DNA of 64,000 nucleotides from an uncultured Bilophila sp. (lineage in GTDB: Bacteria > Desulfobacterota > Desulfovibrionia > Desulfovibrionales > Desulfovibrionaceae): positions 1 through 64,000 of the forward strand of contig CABKMN010000006.1 in assembly GCA_902373525.1 (NCBI GenBank). The letters are read 5' to 3'. Below the pieces are notes generated by a model. The model had not been told where the DNA came from. It searched no databases and was given only the letters and a program-made list of their open reading frames with translations. This document shows positions 17,904-28,508 of the stretch, one piece after another (the first letter of the stretch is position 1; each line of letters begins with the position of its first letter). A program made the translations under genes and the position numbers.

Positions 17904-18920
17904 TCAGGCCTTCCACTCTCCCCGCTGGTGCGGGCCGATCCCGTCCCTGACCAGATGACAGGCCACGAAATGGTTGTCCCCGATCCGCCTGAGTTCCGGT
18001 TCCTCGCGACGGCAAACGTCCTCGGCGAAGGGACAACGGGTGTGGAACCGGCAGCCGGGCTTGAGATCGATGGGGCTCGGAGGATCGCCGAGCAGTTTGA
18101 CGCGGGCGTTCTTGGGCGAACGCGACACCTGCGGGACGACCGAAAGCAGCGAATAGGTGTAGGGATGGGCGGGGGACGTGAACAGGGACACCTTGTCCGC
18201 CACCTCCGCGAACCGGCCGAGGTACATGACCCCGATGTCGTCGCACATGTGCTGCACGACGCCGAGGTCGTGCGAAATGAACAGGTACGTGAGGTTGTTC
18301 TTTTCCTGAAGGTCCATGAACAGATTGAGTATCTGCGCCTGAATCGCCACGTCGAGCGCGCTGACGGGCTCGTCGCAGATGATCAGTTCGGGATAGCTCG
18401 CCAGCGCCCGTCCGATGCTGATGCGCTGGCGCTGCCCGCCGGAAAACTGATGCGGGAACAGCGCCCGCTGCGCCTGATGCAGCCCGATCTGTTCGAAGAC
18501 TTCCCGTTCCCGCGCCTCCCGTTCCTCGCGGCTTCCCAAATCCATGAGGTTCAGGGGGTCCCGCACGATCCTGCCCACGCGCATGCGCGGGTTGAGCGAG
18601 GAATACGGGTCCTGAAAGACGATCTGGTACTTGGGGCGCAGGGCCTTAAGCCGGTCCTCCGGGATACCCACAAGTTCGTCGCCTTCCAGCCTGATGGAAC
18701 CGCCCGAGACGCTCACCAGTCCCATGATGGCCTTGGCGATGGTCGTCTTCCCGGAACCGCTCTCGCCCACGATGCCGAACGTGGTGCCCTTGCGCACGCG
18801 GAACGACACGCCGTCCACGGCCTTGACGTAGGAACGCTCTCCGAACAGCGACTTTTTCGGAAGCGGAAAGTGAACCTTCAGGTCCCTGACCTCAAGGAGG
18901 GTCTCATTTTCAGTGCTCAT
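17904..18920 (-). CDS. Peptide-type ABC transporter ATPase (DppF/OppF)
   Basis: This 338-residue ATPase has Walker A GESGSGKTT, signature FSGGQRQRISIGRAL and Walker B ICDEPVSALDV. It has the C-terminal oligopeptide-transporter extension with a cysteine cluster (CRFHTRCPFAEDVCRREEP). It is the last gene of a five-gene transporter (binding protein, B, C, D, F) on the minus strand, directly downstream of allantoinase. The cargo may therefore be a ureide or a small nitrogen compound rather than a peptide, which is inference from context. Confidence 0.9.
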   Translation of the reverse strand: MSTENETLLEVRDLKVHFPLPKKSLFGERSYVKAVDGVSFRVRKGTTFGIVGESGSGKTTIAKAIMGLVSVSGGSIRLEGDELVGIPEDRLKALRPKYQIVFQDPYSSLNPRMRVGRIVRDPLNLMDLGSREEREAREREVFEQIGLHQAQRALFPHQFSGGQRQRISIGRALASYPELIICDEPVSALDVAIQAQILNLFMDLQEKNNLTYLFISHDLGVVQHMCDDIGVMYLGRFAEVADKVSLFTSPAHPYTYSLLSVVPQVSRSPKNARVKLLGDPPSPIDLKPGCRFHTRCPFAEDVCRREEPELRRIGDNHFVACHLVRDGIGPHQRGEWKA

Positions 18921-18962
18921 GGCTCACCCTTCTGGTAACGGTGTTCTCTTCACGGGCCGACG

Positions 18963-19946
<984 letters not shown>

Positions 19947-19982
19947 GATTCGCCTCGTTTCGAAATCGGTTTGCGGGCCGCG

Positions 19983-20858
19983 CTAGCGTCGCCGCAGGCG
20001 GGGGTTGAACGCGTCGTTGATGCCGTCGCCGATCAGCCCGATGGCAAGCACCACAAGGAAGATGGTCAGGCCGGGGAATGTGACCGCCCACCAGGAATTC
20101 ATGATGTAGTCCTTGTTGGAGCCGATGATCATGCCCCACGTCATGATGTTGGGGTCGCCGAGGCCGAGGAAGCTCAGGCCCGACTCGAACAGGATGGCCG
20201 ACGAGATGGTCAGGGTGGCCACGATGACCAGCGGCGGAATGGCGTTGGGCAGGATGACCCGGCACATGATGGTGGCGTTGCCCGCGCCCATCGTCCGTGC
20301 GGCGGCCACATAGTCCATCTCCTTGATCCGCATGAATTCGGCGCGGGTGACGCGGGCGACCTGCGGCCAGCTCACGATGCCGATGGAGACGGCCACGCTG
20401 GTCAGCGAGGGGCTGAACAGGGCCACCACGACCATCGCGAGCAGGAGGGGCGGCAGGACCTGAAAAAATTCCGTGGCCCGCATGAGCAGTTCGTCCCAGA
20501 CGCCCTGCCGGTACCCGGCCAGCGCCCCGATGGTGATGCCGATGCACAGCGTCACCAGCGTGGCGAAGCCGCCCACCGCCATAGTGGCCTTGCCCCCGGC
20601 GATGATGCCCGCGAAGATGTCGCGGCCCAGATAGTCGCTGCCGCAGAGCAGTCCGTACTCGCCGGGGGCGCTCATGGGCGGGGCGACCATCTCGAAGGGG
20701 TCCACCGGGTAGACCAGCGGCCCCACGCAGGTGAGCAGCAGGATGATCCCGAGCAGGATCAGCCCGAGCACGGCGGCCCGGTTTTGCAGGTACATCTTCC
20801 ACGCTTCGCGCAGGGGGGATTCTTCCTTGTATTCCCAAGCGGCGCTTTGTTCGGACAT
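19983..20858 (-). CDS. Peptide-type ABC transporter permease (DppC/OppC)
   Basis: This 291-residue permease has an N-terminal OppC region (SPLREAWKMYLQNRAAVLGL) and the coupling-loop motif EFMRIKEMDYVAAARTMGAGN (from about residue 175), which contacts the ATPases. It starts 2 bases after the OppB stop, so the two permease genes are translationally coupled. Confidence 0.9.
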   Translation of the reverse strand: MSEQSAAWEYKEESPLREAWKMYLQNRAAVLGLILLGIILLLTCVGPLVYPVDPFEMVAPPMSAPGEYGLLCGSDYLGRDIFAGIIAGGKATMAVGGFATLVTLCIGITIGALAGYRQGVWDELLMRATEFFQVLPPLLLAMVVVALFSPSLTSVAVSIGIVSWPQVARVTRAEFMRIKEMDYVAAARTMGAGNATIMCRVILPNAIPPLVIVATLTISSAILFESGLSFLGLGDPNIMTWGMIIGSNKDYIMNSWWAVTFPGLTIFLVVLAIGLIGDGINDAFNPRLRRR

Positions 20859-20860
20859 GG

Positions 20861-21841
20861 CTACCTCCTCCCCACTCTCATTTTGGGATCAAGAAACCGG
20901 TAGGCGAAGTCGGTCAGGACGTTGGCGACGATGACCATGAACACGGAGCAGAAGAGGATGCCGAGCAGCGTGGGATAGTCCTTGCGCAGGATGGACTCGT
21001 AGGCGAGCCGCCCCATGCCGGGCCAGTTGAACACCGTTTCCACGAGCACGGCCCCGGCGAACACCTGACTGAACTGCATGCCCGCCAGCGTCACCACCGG
21101 GATGAGCGCGTTCTTCAGGGCGTGCTTGTACACGACCGTCCGTTCCCGCAGACCCTTGGCCCGCGCCGTGCGGATGTAGTCCGTGCCGAGGATGTCGATC
21201 ATGGAGGCGCGCTCCATGCGGCTGTACTGGGCGATGTAGAGGATGGCCAGCGTCACCACCGGCAGGATGAGGTGATGGGCCACGTCGAGGACGTAGGCGA
21301 ACCCCGTGTACCCCGCGCCGATGGTGGTCATGCCCGACACGGGCAGGATGGGAATCCACGACGCGAACAGGATGAGCAGCATCATGCCGGTCCAGAACGC
21401 GGGGGCGGAGAAGCCGATCAGGGCCACGATGGTCACCAGATGGCTGGTCCAACTGTTCGGACGCCGCCCGGCCTGTACGCCGAGGCACACGCCGATGACG
21501 ACCGCCGCGCACACGGCGGTGACCACGAGCAGCAGCGTTGCGGGCAGGCGATCCCGGATGAGTTCCGTCACCGGGAGGTTGAAGAAATAGGAGTAGCCGA
21601 GATCGCCGTGCAGCACCTTGCCGAAATAGGCCACGAACTGGTTGAACAGGCTCTGGTTCAGCCCGTACTGTTCGCGGATGGAGGCGAGCAGCTCGGGGCT
21701 GGCGCCGCCCATCTCCCCCGCGATGGTCACCGCCGGATCGCCGGGAGCCAGCCGGATGAGGAAAAAGTTCAGGCACAGCACCAGAACGAGCAGGACGGCC
21801 GCCCAGAACAATCGTTTTCCGACGACACGCAAGAACGTCAT
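20861..21841 (-). CDS. Peptide-type ABC transporter permease (DppB/OppB)
   Basis: This 326-residue permease begins with the usual DppB helix (VVGKRLFWAAVLLVLVLCLNF) followed by RLAPGDPAV. The EAA-type coupling loop reads DILGTDYIRTARAKGL. The ATG at 21841 has GGAGAG 5 bases upstream. A longer frame up to 21907 reads through sequence that does not fit the family. Confidence 0.9.
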   Translation of the reverse strand: MTFLRVVGKRLFWAAVLLVLVLCLNFFLIRLAPGDPAVTIAGEMGGASPELLASIREQYGLNQSLFNQFVAYFGKVLHGDLGYSYFFNLPVTELIRDRLPATLLLVVTAVCAAVVIGVCLGVQAGRRPNSWTSHLVTIVALIGFSAPAFWTGMMLLILFASWIPILPVSGMTTIGAGYTGFAYVLDVAHHLILPVVTLAILYIAQYSRMERASMIDILGTDYIRTARAKGLRERTVVYKHALKNALIPVVTLAGMQFSQVFAGAVLVETVFNWPGMGRLAYESILRKDYPTLLGILFCSVFMVIVANVLTDFAYRFLDPKMRVGRR

Positions 21842-21949
21842 AAGAACTCTCCGCGTATGTTGATTCCAAGAGATGACAAAGAGGCCCGTCCGGAACGGCC
21901 CGTCCATGAGGACGTCGGGCCGCGCGGACGTTCCGCGCGGCCCGGTCGG

Positions 21950-23542
21950 CTACCGCTTCAGATAAACGTCCATGTACGGAGCGAGGAAGCCCCAGATGGA
22001 CATGGGCACGTTGCCGACGCGCTTGTTGTAGATGGTGTGGTAGGCGGTGGTGGTCATGAAGTAGATCGGCACGTCATTCATGACGATCTGCTGGAATTCC
22101 TTGTACAGCTTCGCACGCTTCTCGTTGTCGACCTCGGAGGCGGCCTGTTCCATGAGCGCGTCGACCCTGGGATTGCGGTACTGCTGGGTGTTGGAGAAAG
22201 GCACACCCTTCACGATGTTGGCAGAAGAGTACGTGCGGTGCACGCCGATGACCGGATCGCCCCAGTTAAAGACGTTGTCGGTGGTGATGTCGAAGTTGTA
22301 GTTGGACACGCGGTCGGCCCAGGTGCCGAAGTCGGGGGAAATGCGTATCTTGGCGTCGATACCGACCTTGGCGAGCTGCGGCTTCAGATATTCGGCCATC
22401 ATCTTGGTGGTGGGGGAACCGGGGGCGTAGTCCACGGTCACGGTGAAGCGGGTGCCGTCGGCCTTGACCGGATACCCGGCCTCGTCGAGCAGCTTCTTGG
22501 CCTTTTCGAGGTTCACGTCATACATGTTCACATCCTTCGTATAGAAGGGGCTGAACGGCGTGATCGGGGTGGCGGAAGGCGTCACGAGGCCCATCATGAT
22601 GACCTTGGCGAAGAAGTTGCGGTCGATGGCGTAGGCCGCGGCCTGACGGACGCGCACATCGTCGAAAGGCTTCCTGCCGGTATTGAAGGCCACCCAGTCG
22701 AGGGAACCGATACCGGCGTAGCCCTCGTTGGTGACCACAAGGTTCTTGTCGCCGGAAAGGCGCTTCACTTCGCGGAGGCTGTCGAAGAAGGGCATGGCGT
22801 CCACTTCGCCGCGCTCGACGGCCATGACGCGGTTGTTCATGTCGGGAATGATCTTGATGATGACGCGGTCGACGTGCGGCTTGCCCTTGATGAAAAAGTC
22901 CTTGTTCTTCTCAAGCATGATGTAGTCGCCGGGCTTCCATTCCACGAACTTGAACGGGCCGCTGCCGACGGGAGCCTTGTTCGCGGGGTTCTGGCGGATG
23001 TTGGGATCGGTGCCGTAGACGTGCTTGGGCATGATCGGGCACAGCACCGGGGACATGCACAGCAGGATGGCGGGATGCGGCTTGGAGAGCCGGATGACCG
23101 CGGTGTACGGATCGGGCGTGTCCACGCCGGACACGGGCGCGTACATGGCCTTGAAGGGATGGTTGGCCTTGACCGCCATGATGGAGAACGCCACGTCCTC
23201 GGAGGTGATCGGCGTACCGTCATGGAACTTGGCGTTCTTGACCAGATGCAGGGTCAGGCTCAGGCCGTCGGGGGCCATCTCCCACTTTTCGGCGAGGTAG
23301 GGGTGCGGGTTCCACTGACCGTCGTACTGGAGCGGGCTCGCAAAGAGCTGCGCGCCGGGGATGCCCGAGGAAATGCCGGAACTCAGGCCGGGGTTCAGCG
23401 AAACGGGGTTCTGCGCCCAAGTCACCGTAAACGTGCCGCCTTCGGGGATCGGTTCGGCCTTCGCGGGCGCCGTCGTCAAGAGCATCGCCGCCGTCAGCGC
23501 GGCTGCGGAAAGGACCTTCCAACCGTTCGTGAGACTTGCCAT
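21950..23542 (-). CDS. Peptide-type ABC transporter substrate-binding protein (family 5)
   Basis: This 530-residue periplasmic binding protein has a signal peptide ending near TTAPAKA. Family 5 (DppA/OppA) features include the mature N-terminus GGTFTVTWAQNPVSLNPG and the segment NAKFHDGTPITSEDV. It starts only 11 bases after the allantoinase stop, so enzyme and transporter are almost certainly co-transcribed. Ligand unknown. Allantoin, hydantoins or other ureides are plausible by context. Confidence 0.9.
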   Translation of the reverse strand: MASLTNGWKVLSAAALTAAMLLTTAPAKAEPIPEGGTFTVTWAQNPVSLNPGLSSGISSGIPGAQLFASPLQYDGQWNPHPYLAEKWEMAPDGLSLTLHLVKNAKFHDGTPITSEDVAFSIMAVKANHPFKAMYAPVSGVDTPDPYTAVIRLSKPHPAILLCMSPVLCPIMPKHVYGTDPNIRQNPANKAPVGSGPFKFVEWKPGDYIMLEKNKDFFIKGKPHVDRVIIKIIPDMNNRVMAVERGEVDAMPFFDSLREVKRLSGDKNLVVTNEGYAGIGSLDWVAFNTGRKPFDDVRVRQAAAYAIDRNFFAKVIMMGLVTPSATPITPFSPFYTKDVNMYDVNLEKAKKLLDEAGYPVKADGTRFTVTVDYAPGSPTTKMMAEYLKPQLAKVGIDAKIRISPDFGTWADRVSNYNFDITTDNVFNWGDPVIGVHRTYSSANIVKGVPFSNTQQYRNPRVDALMEQAASEVDNEKRAKLYKEFQQIVMNDVPIYFMTTTAYHTIYNKRVGNVPMSIWGFLAPYMDVYLKR

Positions 23543-23553
23543 CGTTGTACTCC

Positions 23554-24936
23554 TTATGAGTTAGCGTTGCCTTGGCAACGGGTGGGACGCGCTCTGCGGG
23601 TCTGGAGAAGGCCGTGCCCGAGCGGGGACAGCACTTCGCCCTCGCGGGCCACCACTCTGCCCCGCACGACCGTGCAGACGGGGAGCCCGACGCCCTCAAG
23701 CCCTTCGAAGGCGGAAAACGGATTCAGATACCGCAAGGATTCTGCGGTGATCGTCCAGGCGCGGGCCGGATCGATCAGGACGGCGTCCGCGTCGAGGCCG
23801 ACGCCGAGCGCGCCCTTGCGGTCGTCGAGGCCGAACAGCTCCGCGGCGGAGGCGGCGAACCGGGCCAGCAGGCTCGGGCTGCACCCACGCCGGGTCACGG
23901 CCTGATCGAACATGACCTGCACGAGGCTCTGGAGGCCGCTGAGGCCGCCCCACGCGCCCATGACGCCGTGGATCGCCTCATCCTTCTCGTCGGCGCGCGA
24001 CGGCGAATGATCCGAGCCAACGCAGGACAGGGTGCCGTCCAGCACGTATTCCCAGAGCCCGTCGCGGGCCTCGGCGGTCCGCAGGGGCGGCGCGCACTTG
24101 AACGCCGTCCCGCCGGAAAGGAGGTTTTCTTCGGTAAAAACGAGATAATGGGGGCAGGTTTCGCCGGTGACGGGCAGGCCCTCGGCCCGCGCCCGGCGGA
24201 CGAGTTCGGCCACGCGGGGATGGCTGACGTGGCAGATGTGCACGCGGGCCCCGGTTTCGCGGGCCAGTTCGATGACGTTCGCCGTGGCGATGAGTTCCGC
24301 GACCACGGGACGGCTGTCCAGAAAGGCCCGGCGGGTCCCGCCCGCGGCCTTCGCCTTCGCTTCACCGGCGCAGATGAGCGCGTGATCCTCGCAATGGAAC
24401 CCGGCGAGGCCGCCGAAGCCCTTGATCCGGAACAGCGCCTCGCGCGCCAGCCCCATGTCCACGCTGGAATAGCCGAGGGACACGGGCGCGATGAACGCCT
24501 TGAAGCCCACGGCCCCGGCCTCGTCCATGCCCGCCAGCTCGGCGGTGTTGTCGGTCACGAGCCCGCCCCAGAAAGCGTAGTCCACAAGGCTGCGCCCCTC
24601 GAACACGGCCCGCTTGTTCGCGAAGGCCGCCGCCGAGGTCAGGGGCGGCGTGTTCTGGAGCGGCATGTCGATGAGGGTGGTCACACCGCCCACCGCCGCC
24701 GCTTCCGAAGCGTGCGGCAAGTCCTCGCGCCATGTGAAGCCGGGATCGTTGATGTGGGCGTGGCAGTCCAGCATGCCGGGCAGCACATACAATCCGGCGG
24801 CGTCCAGTTCCTCGCGCGCGGGCAGCGTCCCGTCGTCGGAAATCGCCGCAATCGTGCCGTTCCTGACGTAGAGATGTCCGCCGAATACCCTGTCGGCGGT
24901 GACCAATGTTCCGTTCCTGATCGCTAAATCGAACAT
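23554..24936 (-). CDS. allB: Allantoinase (cyclic amidohydrolase)
   Basis: This 460-residue amidohydrolase-superfamily enzyme has metal ligands H59 and H61 (DCHAHINDPG), the bridging carboxylated lysine K146 (GFKAF), H181 (FHCEDH), H236/H239 (ICHVSH) and D309 (GSDHSP). The DPG after HIN and the length match allantoinases (about 453 residues) rather than dihydroorotase or hydantoinase, though a related cyclic ureide cannot be excluded. It opens the hydantoin ring of allantoin to allantoate. It heads the operon that continues into the ABC transporter, and an operator-like site lies 75 bases upstream. Confidence 0.87.
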   Translation of the reverse strand: MFDLAIRNGTLVTADRVFGGHLYVRNGTIAAISDDGTLPAREELDAAGLYVLPGMLDCHAHINDPGFTWREDLPHASEAAAVGGVTTLIDMPLQNTPPLTSAAAFANKRAVFEGRSLVDYAFWGGLVTDNTAELAGMDEAGAVGFKAFIAPVSLGYSSVDMGLAREALFRIKGFGGLAGFHCEDHALICAGEAKAKAAGGTRRAFLDSRPVVAELIATANVIELARETGARVHICHVSHPRVAELVRRARAEGLPVTGETCPHYLVFTEENLLSGGTAFKCAPPLRTAEARDGLWEYVLDGTLSCVGSDHSPSRADEKDEAIHGVMGAWGGLSGLQSLVQVMFDQAVTRRGCSPSLLARFAASAAELFGLDDRKGALGVGLDADAVLIDPARAWTITAESLRYLNPFSAFEGLEGVGLPVCTVVRGRVVAREGEVLSPLGHGLLQTRRARPTRCQGNANS

Positions 24937-25520
24937 GCGGGCTCCGAAAGGCGGCGGGCGCCGGAGAAATGTGCAAAGGGTTTACATGGCTATATAGTAA
25001 AGAGGTTAAGTTGTCTGACCAGTTTAAATAAAACAAAAGAATACGCTATATTATGTATTTATTTTGGTTTAGTATACCGTATTCCCCATACCGTTGCAAC
25101 CCTCTGCCGTCTTTTTTTCCGATAAAACCTTCCGGGGGTGCCCCCGAACGCGCAAGGCGCGGACCACATGCGGGGGGACACTGCTTGCGGCGGTCGGTTG
25201 CACCCAAGTGCGCAAGATGCAGACGGCGCCTGCCCCATCGGGAGGCCATCGCCATCAAACTGCCGACGCGGTGAACGACGCGAAAAGGCCGCAGGCGTCC
25301 AGCCCCGGAAGCACCCGGAAAAAGCCGCGGGACGACCGTACGCCCTACTCCCGGTGCCCCTTCCGGCATCGGCTTCCCCGACGGGCGGGAACGGGAACCG
25401 GACGCATCCCGGAACCTCCCGCAGCGGCGCTCCTTCAAAAAAGACCGTGGGAAACCGCCGGAGAGGCATGCGGCTTTCCCACGGCAGGCATGACCGGCCT
25501 CTGAGGAAGCTGGGGATCGT
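24937..25520. other. 584-base gap holding the allantoinase operon promoter region
   Basis: The part nearest allB (about 24985-25075) is strikingly AT-rich against the surrounding GC-rich DNA and carries an operator-like site at 25011. A TACTAT or TATATA element on the minus strand (about 24991-24999) is a reasonable -10, with no good -35. From 25080 to 25520 I find no credible gene. Confidence 0.5.
25011..25021. promoter_or_regulatory. FadR/GntR-type operator-like site upstream of allB
   Basis: TTGTCTGACCA matches the general TNGT-N3-ACNA pattern recognised by FadR-subfamily GntR regulators and differs at two positions from the site at 28712. It lies in the AT-rich promoter region of the allantoinase operon, just upstream of a candidate -10. 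The likely binder is the regulator encoded at 28996. Confidence 0.5.
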
Positions 25521-26474
25521 TCAGGGAACGATGTGCGTCCCCTTGCCTTCCAGAACGGCGGCGCGGACGTTTTCCGGCGAGGTGATGATGGCCTCCTTGC
25601 CGGTTGCCCTGACGAAATCCACCGCCGCCAGCACCTTGGGAAGCATGCTGCCCGGAGCGAAGTGTCCGGCTTCCACGCAGGCCATCGCCTCGGCCACGGT
25701 GATCCGGGAAAGGTCTTCCTGTTCGGGCGTTCCGAAACGGAGGGCGACGTTGGGCACCGCCGTGGAAATGACGAACAGATCGCTTCCGATGCGCTTGGCG
25801 AGCAGACAGGAGGTCAGGTCCTTGTCCACCACGGCGTCGACCCCTTCGTAGCCCTCCGCCGTGCGGATTACCGGGATGCCGCCGCCACCGCCCGCAATGA
25901 GGTGCAGGCCCGAGGCGAGGAGCGTCTTCAGCCCGGCTTCCTCAACGATTTCCAAAGGCTTGGGCGAGGGCACGTATCGCCGGAAACCGCGTCCCGCGTC
26001 TTCCTTGAGCACCCACGAGGGGTTTTCCCGGCGGAGCGTCTCGGCCCGCTCGGGCGTGTAGAATTCGCCCACCGGCTTGGTGGGGTTTCGGAAGCCGGGA
26101 TCGTCCTTGTCCACGACCACCTGCGTCAACACGGCGATGGAGTCATCGCACAGGCCGCGCCGGAGGAACTCGTTCTTGAGCGTCTGCTGAATCTGGTAGC
26201 CGATGCCGCCCTGCGTGTCCGCCACGCAGCTCACCAGCGGCAGGCCGTGCAGACCGGACGTGGCGTGCGCGACCTCGCTCCGCCAGAGCAGGAAACCCAC
26301 CTGCGGGCCGTTTCCATAGGTGACCACCACCTGATAGCCCAGCTCCACGAGGCTGGCGATATGCCTTCCGGTGACGCACAGGGCTTTATACTGGTCCTGT
26401 ACGGTCTGGGCGTCCTTGCTGATGATGAGCGAATTTCCCCCGATGGCGATGACGGCGACCTTGCGTGTTGGCAT
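25521..26474 (-). CDS. arcC: Carbamate kinase
   Basis: This 317-residue amino-acid kinase-fold enzyme transfers phosphate from carbamoyl phosphate to ADP, giving ATP, CO2 and ammonia. The phosphate-binding IAIGGNSL lies at the N-terminus, and TYGNGPQVG, AGGGGGIPVI and VDKDLTSCLLA are family hallmarks. It follows an ATCase-like carbamoyltransferase gene on the same strand. The pair is the usual ending of fermentative ureide or arginine breakdown, here linked to allantoinase and AllE. The ATG at 26474 has GGGAGAA 9 bases upstream. Confidence 0.93.
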   Translation of the reverse strand: MPTRKVAVIAIGGNSLIISKDAQTVQDQYKALCVTGRHIASLVELGYQVVVTYGNGPQVGFLLWRSEVAHATSGLHGLPLVSCVADTQGGIGYQIQQTLKNEFLRRGLCDDSIAVLTQVVVDKDDPGFRNPTKPVGEFYTPERAETLRRENPSWVLKEDAGRGFRRYVPSPKPLEIVEEAGLKTLLASGLHLIAGGGGGIPVIRTAEGYEGVDAVVDKDLTSCLLAKRIGSDLFVISTAVPNVALRFGTPEQEDLSRITVAEAMACVEAGHFAPGSMLPKVLAAVDFVRATGKEAIITSPENVRAAVLEGKGTHIVP

Positions 26475-26630
26475 GCCTGCTTCTCCCGATGGCGGGTCCG
26501 GGGACACGGCTCCGCCTGCTGAGGGGTGGAAAAAGGTTCGGACGGGATGGAGCCCGGCGGCGGTTTTCGCGGAAACGCGCCCGAGGCGGGAGGCCGCCGG
26601 AAACGGCCTTCCCCGTGTCCGCCGGACAGG

Positions 26631-27656
26631 CTAATTCACGCCGCAAATGGACGCGAGCAGAGCCATACGCAGCGGGATGCTGAATCCGATCTGCTTGAAA
26701 TACAATTCGAATTCGCTCTTGTCGATACGCTGCTCGAACTCGAAGTCGTTGCGCGGCAGAGAGTGCATGATGCCGACCACGCGCCCGGTCTTCTTCTTGA
26801 TGTATTCGAGATCGTTGAGATACAGATAATGATTGGCGACCTTCCGCATGAAGTCTTCGCGGTTGGGGTCTTCCTTCTTCAACGAGCTGCCCGGCAGGTA
26901 CAGCAGATCGGCACGGGTCATGAGCTCGACGTTTTCGTCGTGGGTCAGGTCGAAATGCTCCTCGAAGCTCGCGCCCATGCTCCTCAGCTTGTCGAGCTGC
27001 ACCTGCGGGGTCCGCAGCTCGCTCGAACCGGTGTAGATGATGTGCGCGCCCATGCGGGCCGCGCCGAGGGCGAAGGACTGCCCGGAACGCGCGCGTGACA
27101 GGTCGGGCGTGGAAATGATGATCCGCATGTCTTCAAACGGCTTTTTCAGGGCGCGCAAGGCGGTGTACATGTCGAGCAGGCCCTGCGTGGGATGGGTCAC
27201 GTGTCCGTAGCCGCCGGAAATGATCGGGCAACTGTCCGAGCCGAGGCGTTCCAGCGTGGACAGGACCTGTTCGCTGTCGCCGTGGCGCAACACCAGCACG
27301 TCAGCGTACTGGGAAATCACCCGGATGCCGTCGTACAGGGACTCGTTCTTCGCCATCGCGGAATGGCCCATCGGGTCCGTCTCGGTGATCACGCGGCCCC
27401 CGAGGCGGTGCATGGCGGCCTCATGGCTGCACCGGGTACGTGTGCTCGGCTGGAAGAAGAGCGTGTACAGAATCTTGTTGGCAAGCAGCGGAATCTGGTT
27501 CTTGGAGTACGGCTCCAGCAGTTCGGCGGCCTTGAAGAGATGCCCGAGTTCCTCCTTGCTGTAGTCGTCGAGGAAGGTCAGGTTTTTGCCCTTCATGTTG
27601 GTGGCTTCGAGTTCGTCACGCAGGTCCAGCGGCTTGAGGCTTGCGGAAATGGTCAT
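26631..27656 (-). CDS. ATCase-like carbamoyltransferase of ureide breakdown
   Basis: This 341-residue protein of the aspartate/ornithine carbamoyltransferase family has the carbamoyl-phosphate loop STRTR at residues 71-75 (FFQPSTRTR) and K103 in AKNESLYDG, equivalent to the mobile catalytic loop of ATCase. It also has MHSLPRND near residue 295, where ATCase has HPLPRVDE. The arginine is kept, but the residue at the ATCase Gln231 position is changed. It lies between allE and carbamate kinase, so it likely runs backward, cleaving a carbamoylated acid (oxalurate to oxamate, for example) to make carbamoyl phosphate. A role as biosynthetic ATCase (PyrB) is less likely by context. Confidence 0.8.
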   Translation of the reverse strand: MTISASLKPLDLRDELEATNMKGKNLTFLDDYSKEELGHLFKAAELLEPYSKNQIPLLANKILYTLFFQPSTRTRCSHEAAMHRLGGRVITETDPMGHSAMAKNESLYDGIRVISQYADVLVLRHGDSEQVLSTLERLGSDSCPIISGGYGHVTHPTQGLLDMYTALRALKKPFEDMRIIISTPDLSRARSGQSFALGAARMGAHIIYTGSSELRTPQVQLDKLRSMGASFEEHFDLTHDENVELMTRADLLYLPGSSLKKEDPNREDFMRKVANHYLYLNDLEYIKKKTGRVVGIMHSLPRNDFEFEQRIDKSEFELYFKQIGFSIPLRMALLASICGVN

Positions 27657-27731
27657 GGTAGCGCTCCCTTGTATGGCGGCGGTGTCGTGAAGGGGACGGC
27701 CCGCCGCGTTTCCGGCGGCGGGCCTCCGGCG

Positions 27732-28508
27732 TCAGATGTCCGCGTCGCGGTGGCAATCCTTGGAATAAATATAGGAAAGACGGGTACGGCCCACGCCGTA
27801 GCAGCACTGCTTGCAGTACGCGCCCATCCAGATGAAGTCCTCGGCCTTGACCGGAATCCAGTCGTCGTTCAGCAGATACACGCCCTCCCCTTCGTACAGA
27901 TACGCGCCGTGCTCCTGCACGTGCGTTTCCACGAAAGGATGGCAGCCGCCGGGCGCGAAGGACAGGATGTGCATGTTCATGTCGAAGCGTTCGTCCACGG
28001 GCAGCAGATCGCGCACGAACACGTTTTCCATGTTGTCGTAGATGCGCTCTTCGATGTCGTTGGTGTTGCCGAACACGGCGTAGGGCCGCATCTCGGGATC
28101 GGGATGCGGGATGTAGCGCTGCTTGTAGAGCAGGAAACGCAGCGGCTTGTCCGTCTCGTTGCGGAAAGAGATGCCCACGCCGGCGGGGGCGTAGGCGTAG
28201 CCGCCCTGCGGCATGACTTCGGTGCGGTCCCCCACGGTAACGGTCAGCGAACCTTCGCCGTCAAGCACGTAAAGAAACGTTTCGATCAACTCGGACGCGC
28301 CGTAAGGCATGGTGGTCCCGCCGCCGGGCAACGCCGTGCCGATGTGCTGGACGAAGCCCGCCCCCATTTTGGGCGTACACAGGATGGTCATCCGGCAGCC
28401 TTCGATGCCGGGGATCACGTTGAAGACACGGCCTTCCGGCGGAATGATCGCGTACATGCCCGGCTTCACCACGGCTCTGGAACTCAACAGATCGCTCGGA
28501 TATCCCAT
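27732..28508 (-). CDS. allE: (S)-ureidoglycine aminohydrolase
   Basis: This 258-residue bicupin enzyme hydrolyses ureidoglycine to ureidoglycolate and ammonia in allantoin degradation. Similarity to E. coli AllE is high along the length, including LLSSRAVVKPG, TILCTPKMGAGFV, FDMNMHILSFAPGG, VETHVQEHGAYL and the C-terminal SYIYSKDCHRD. HVQEHG supplies metal ligands in the second cupin domain. The ATG at 28508 has AAGGAG 5 bases upstream. It is the first gene of an operon with the carbamoyltransferase and carbamate kinase genes, divergent from a GntR regulator. Confidence 0.93.
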   Translation of the reverse strand: MGYPSDLLSSRAVVKPGMYAIIPPEGRVFNVIPGIEGCRMTILCTPKMGAGFVQHIGTALPGGGTTMPYGASELIETFLYVLDGEGSLTVTVGDRTEVMPQGGYAYAPAGVGISFRNETDKPLRFLLYKQRYIPHPDPEMRPYAVFGNTNDIEERIYDNMENVFVRDLLPVDERFDMNMHILSFAPGGCHPFVETHVQEHGAYLYEGEGVYLLNDDWIPVKAEDFIWMGAYCKQCCYGVGRTRLSYIYSKDCHRDADI

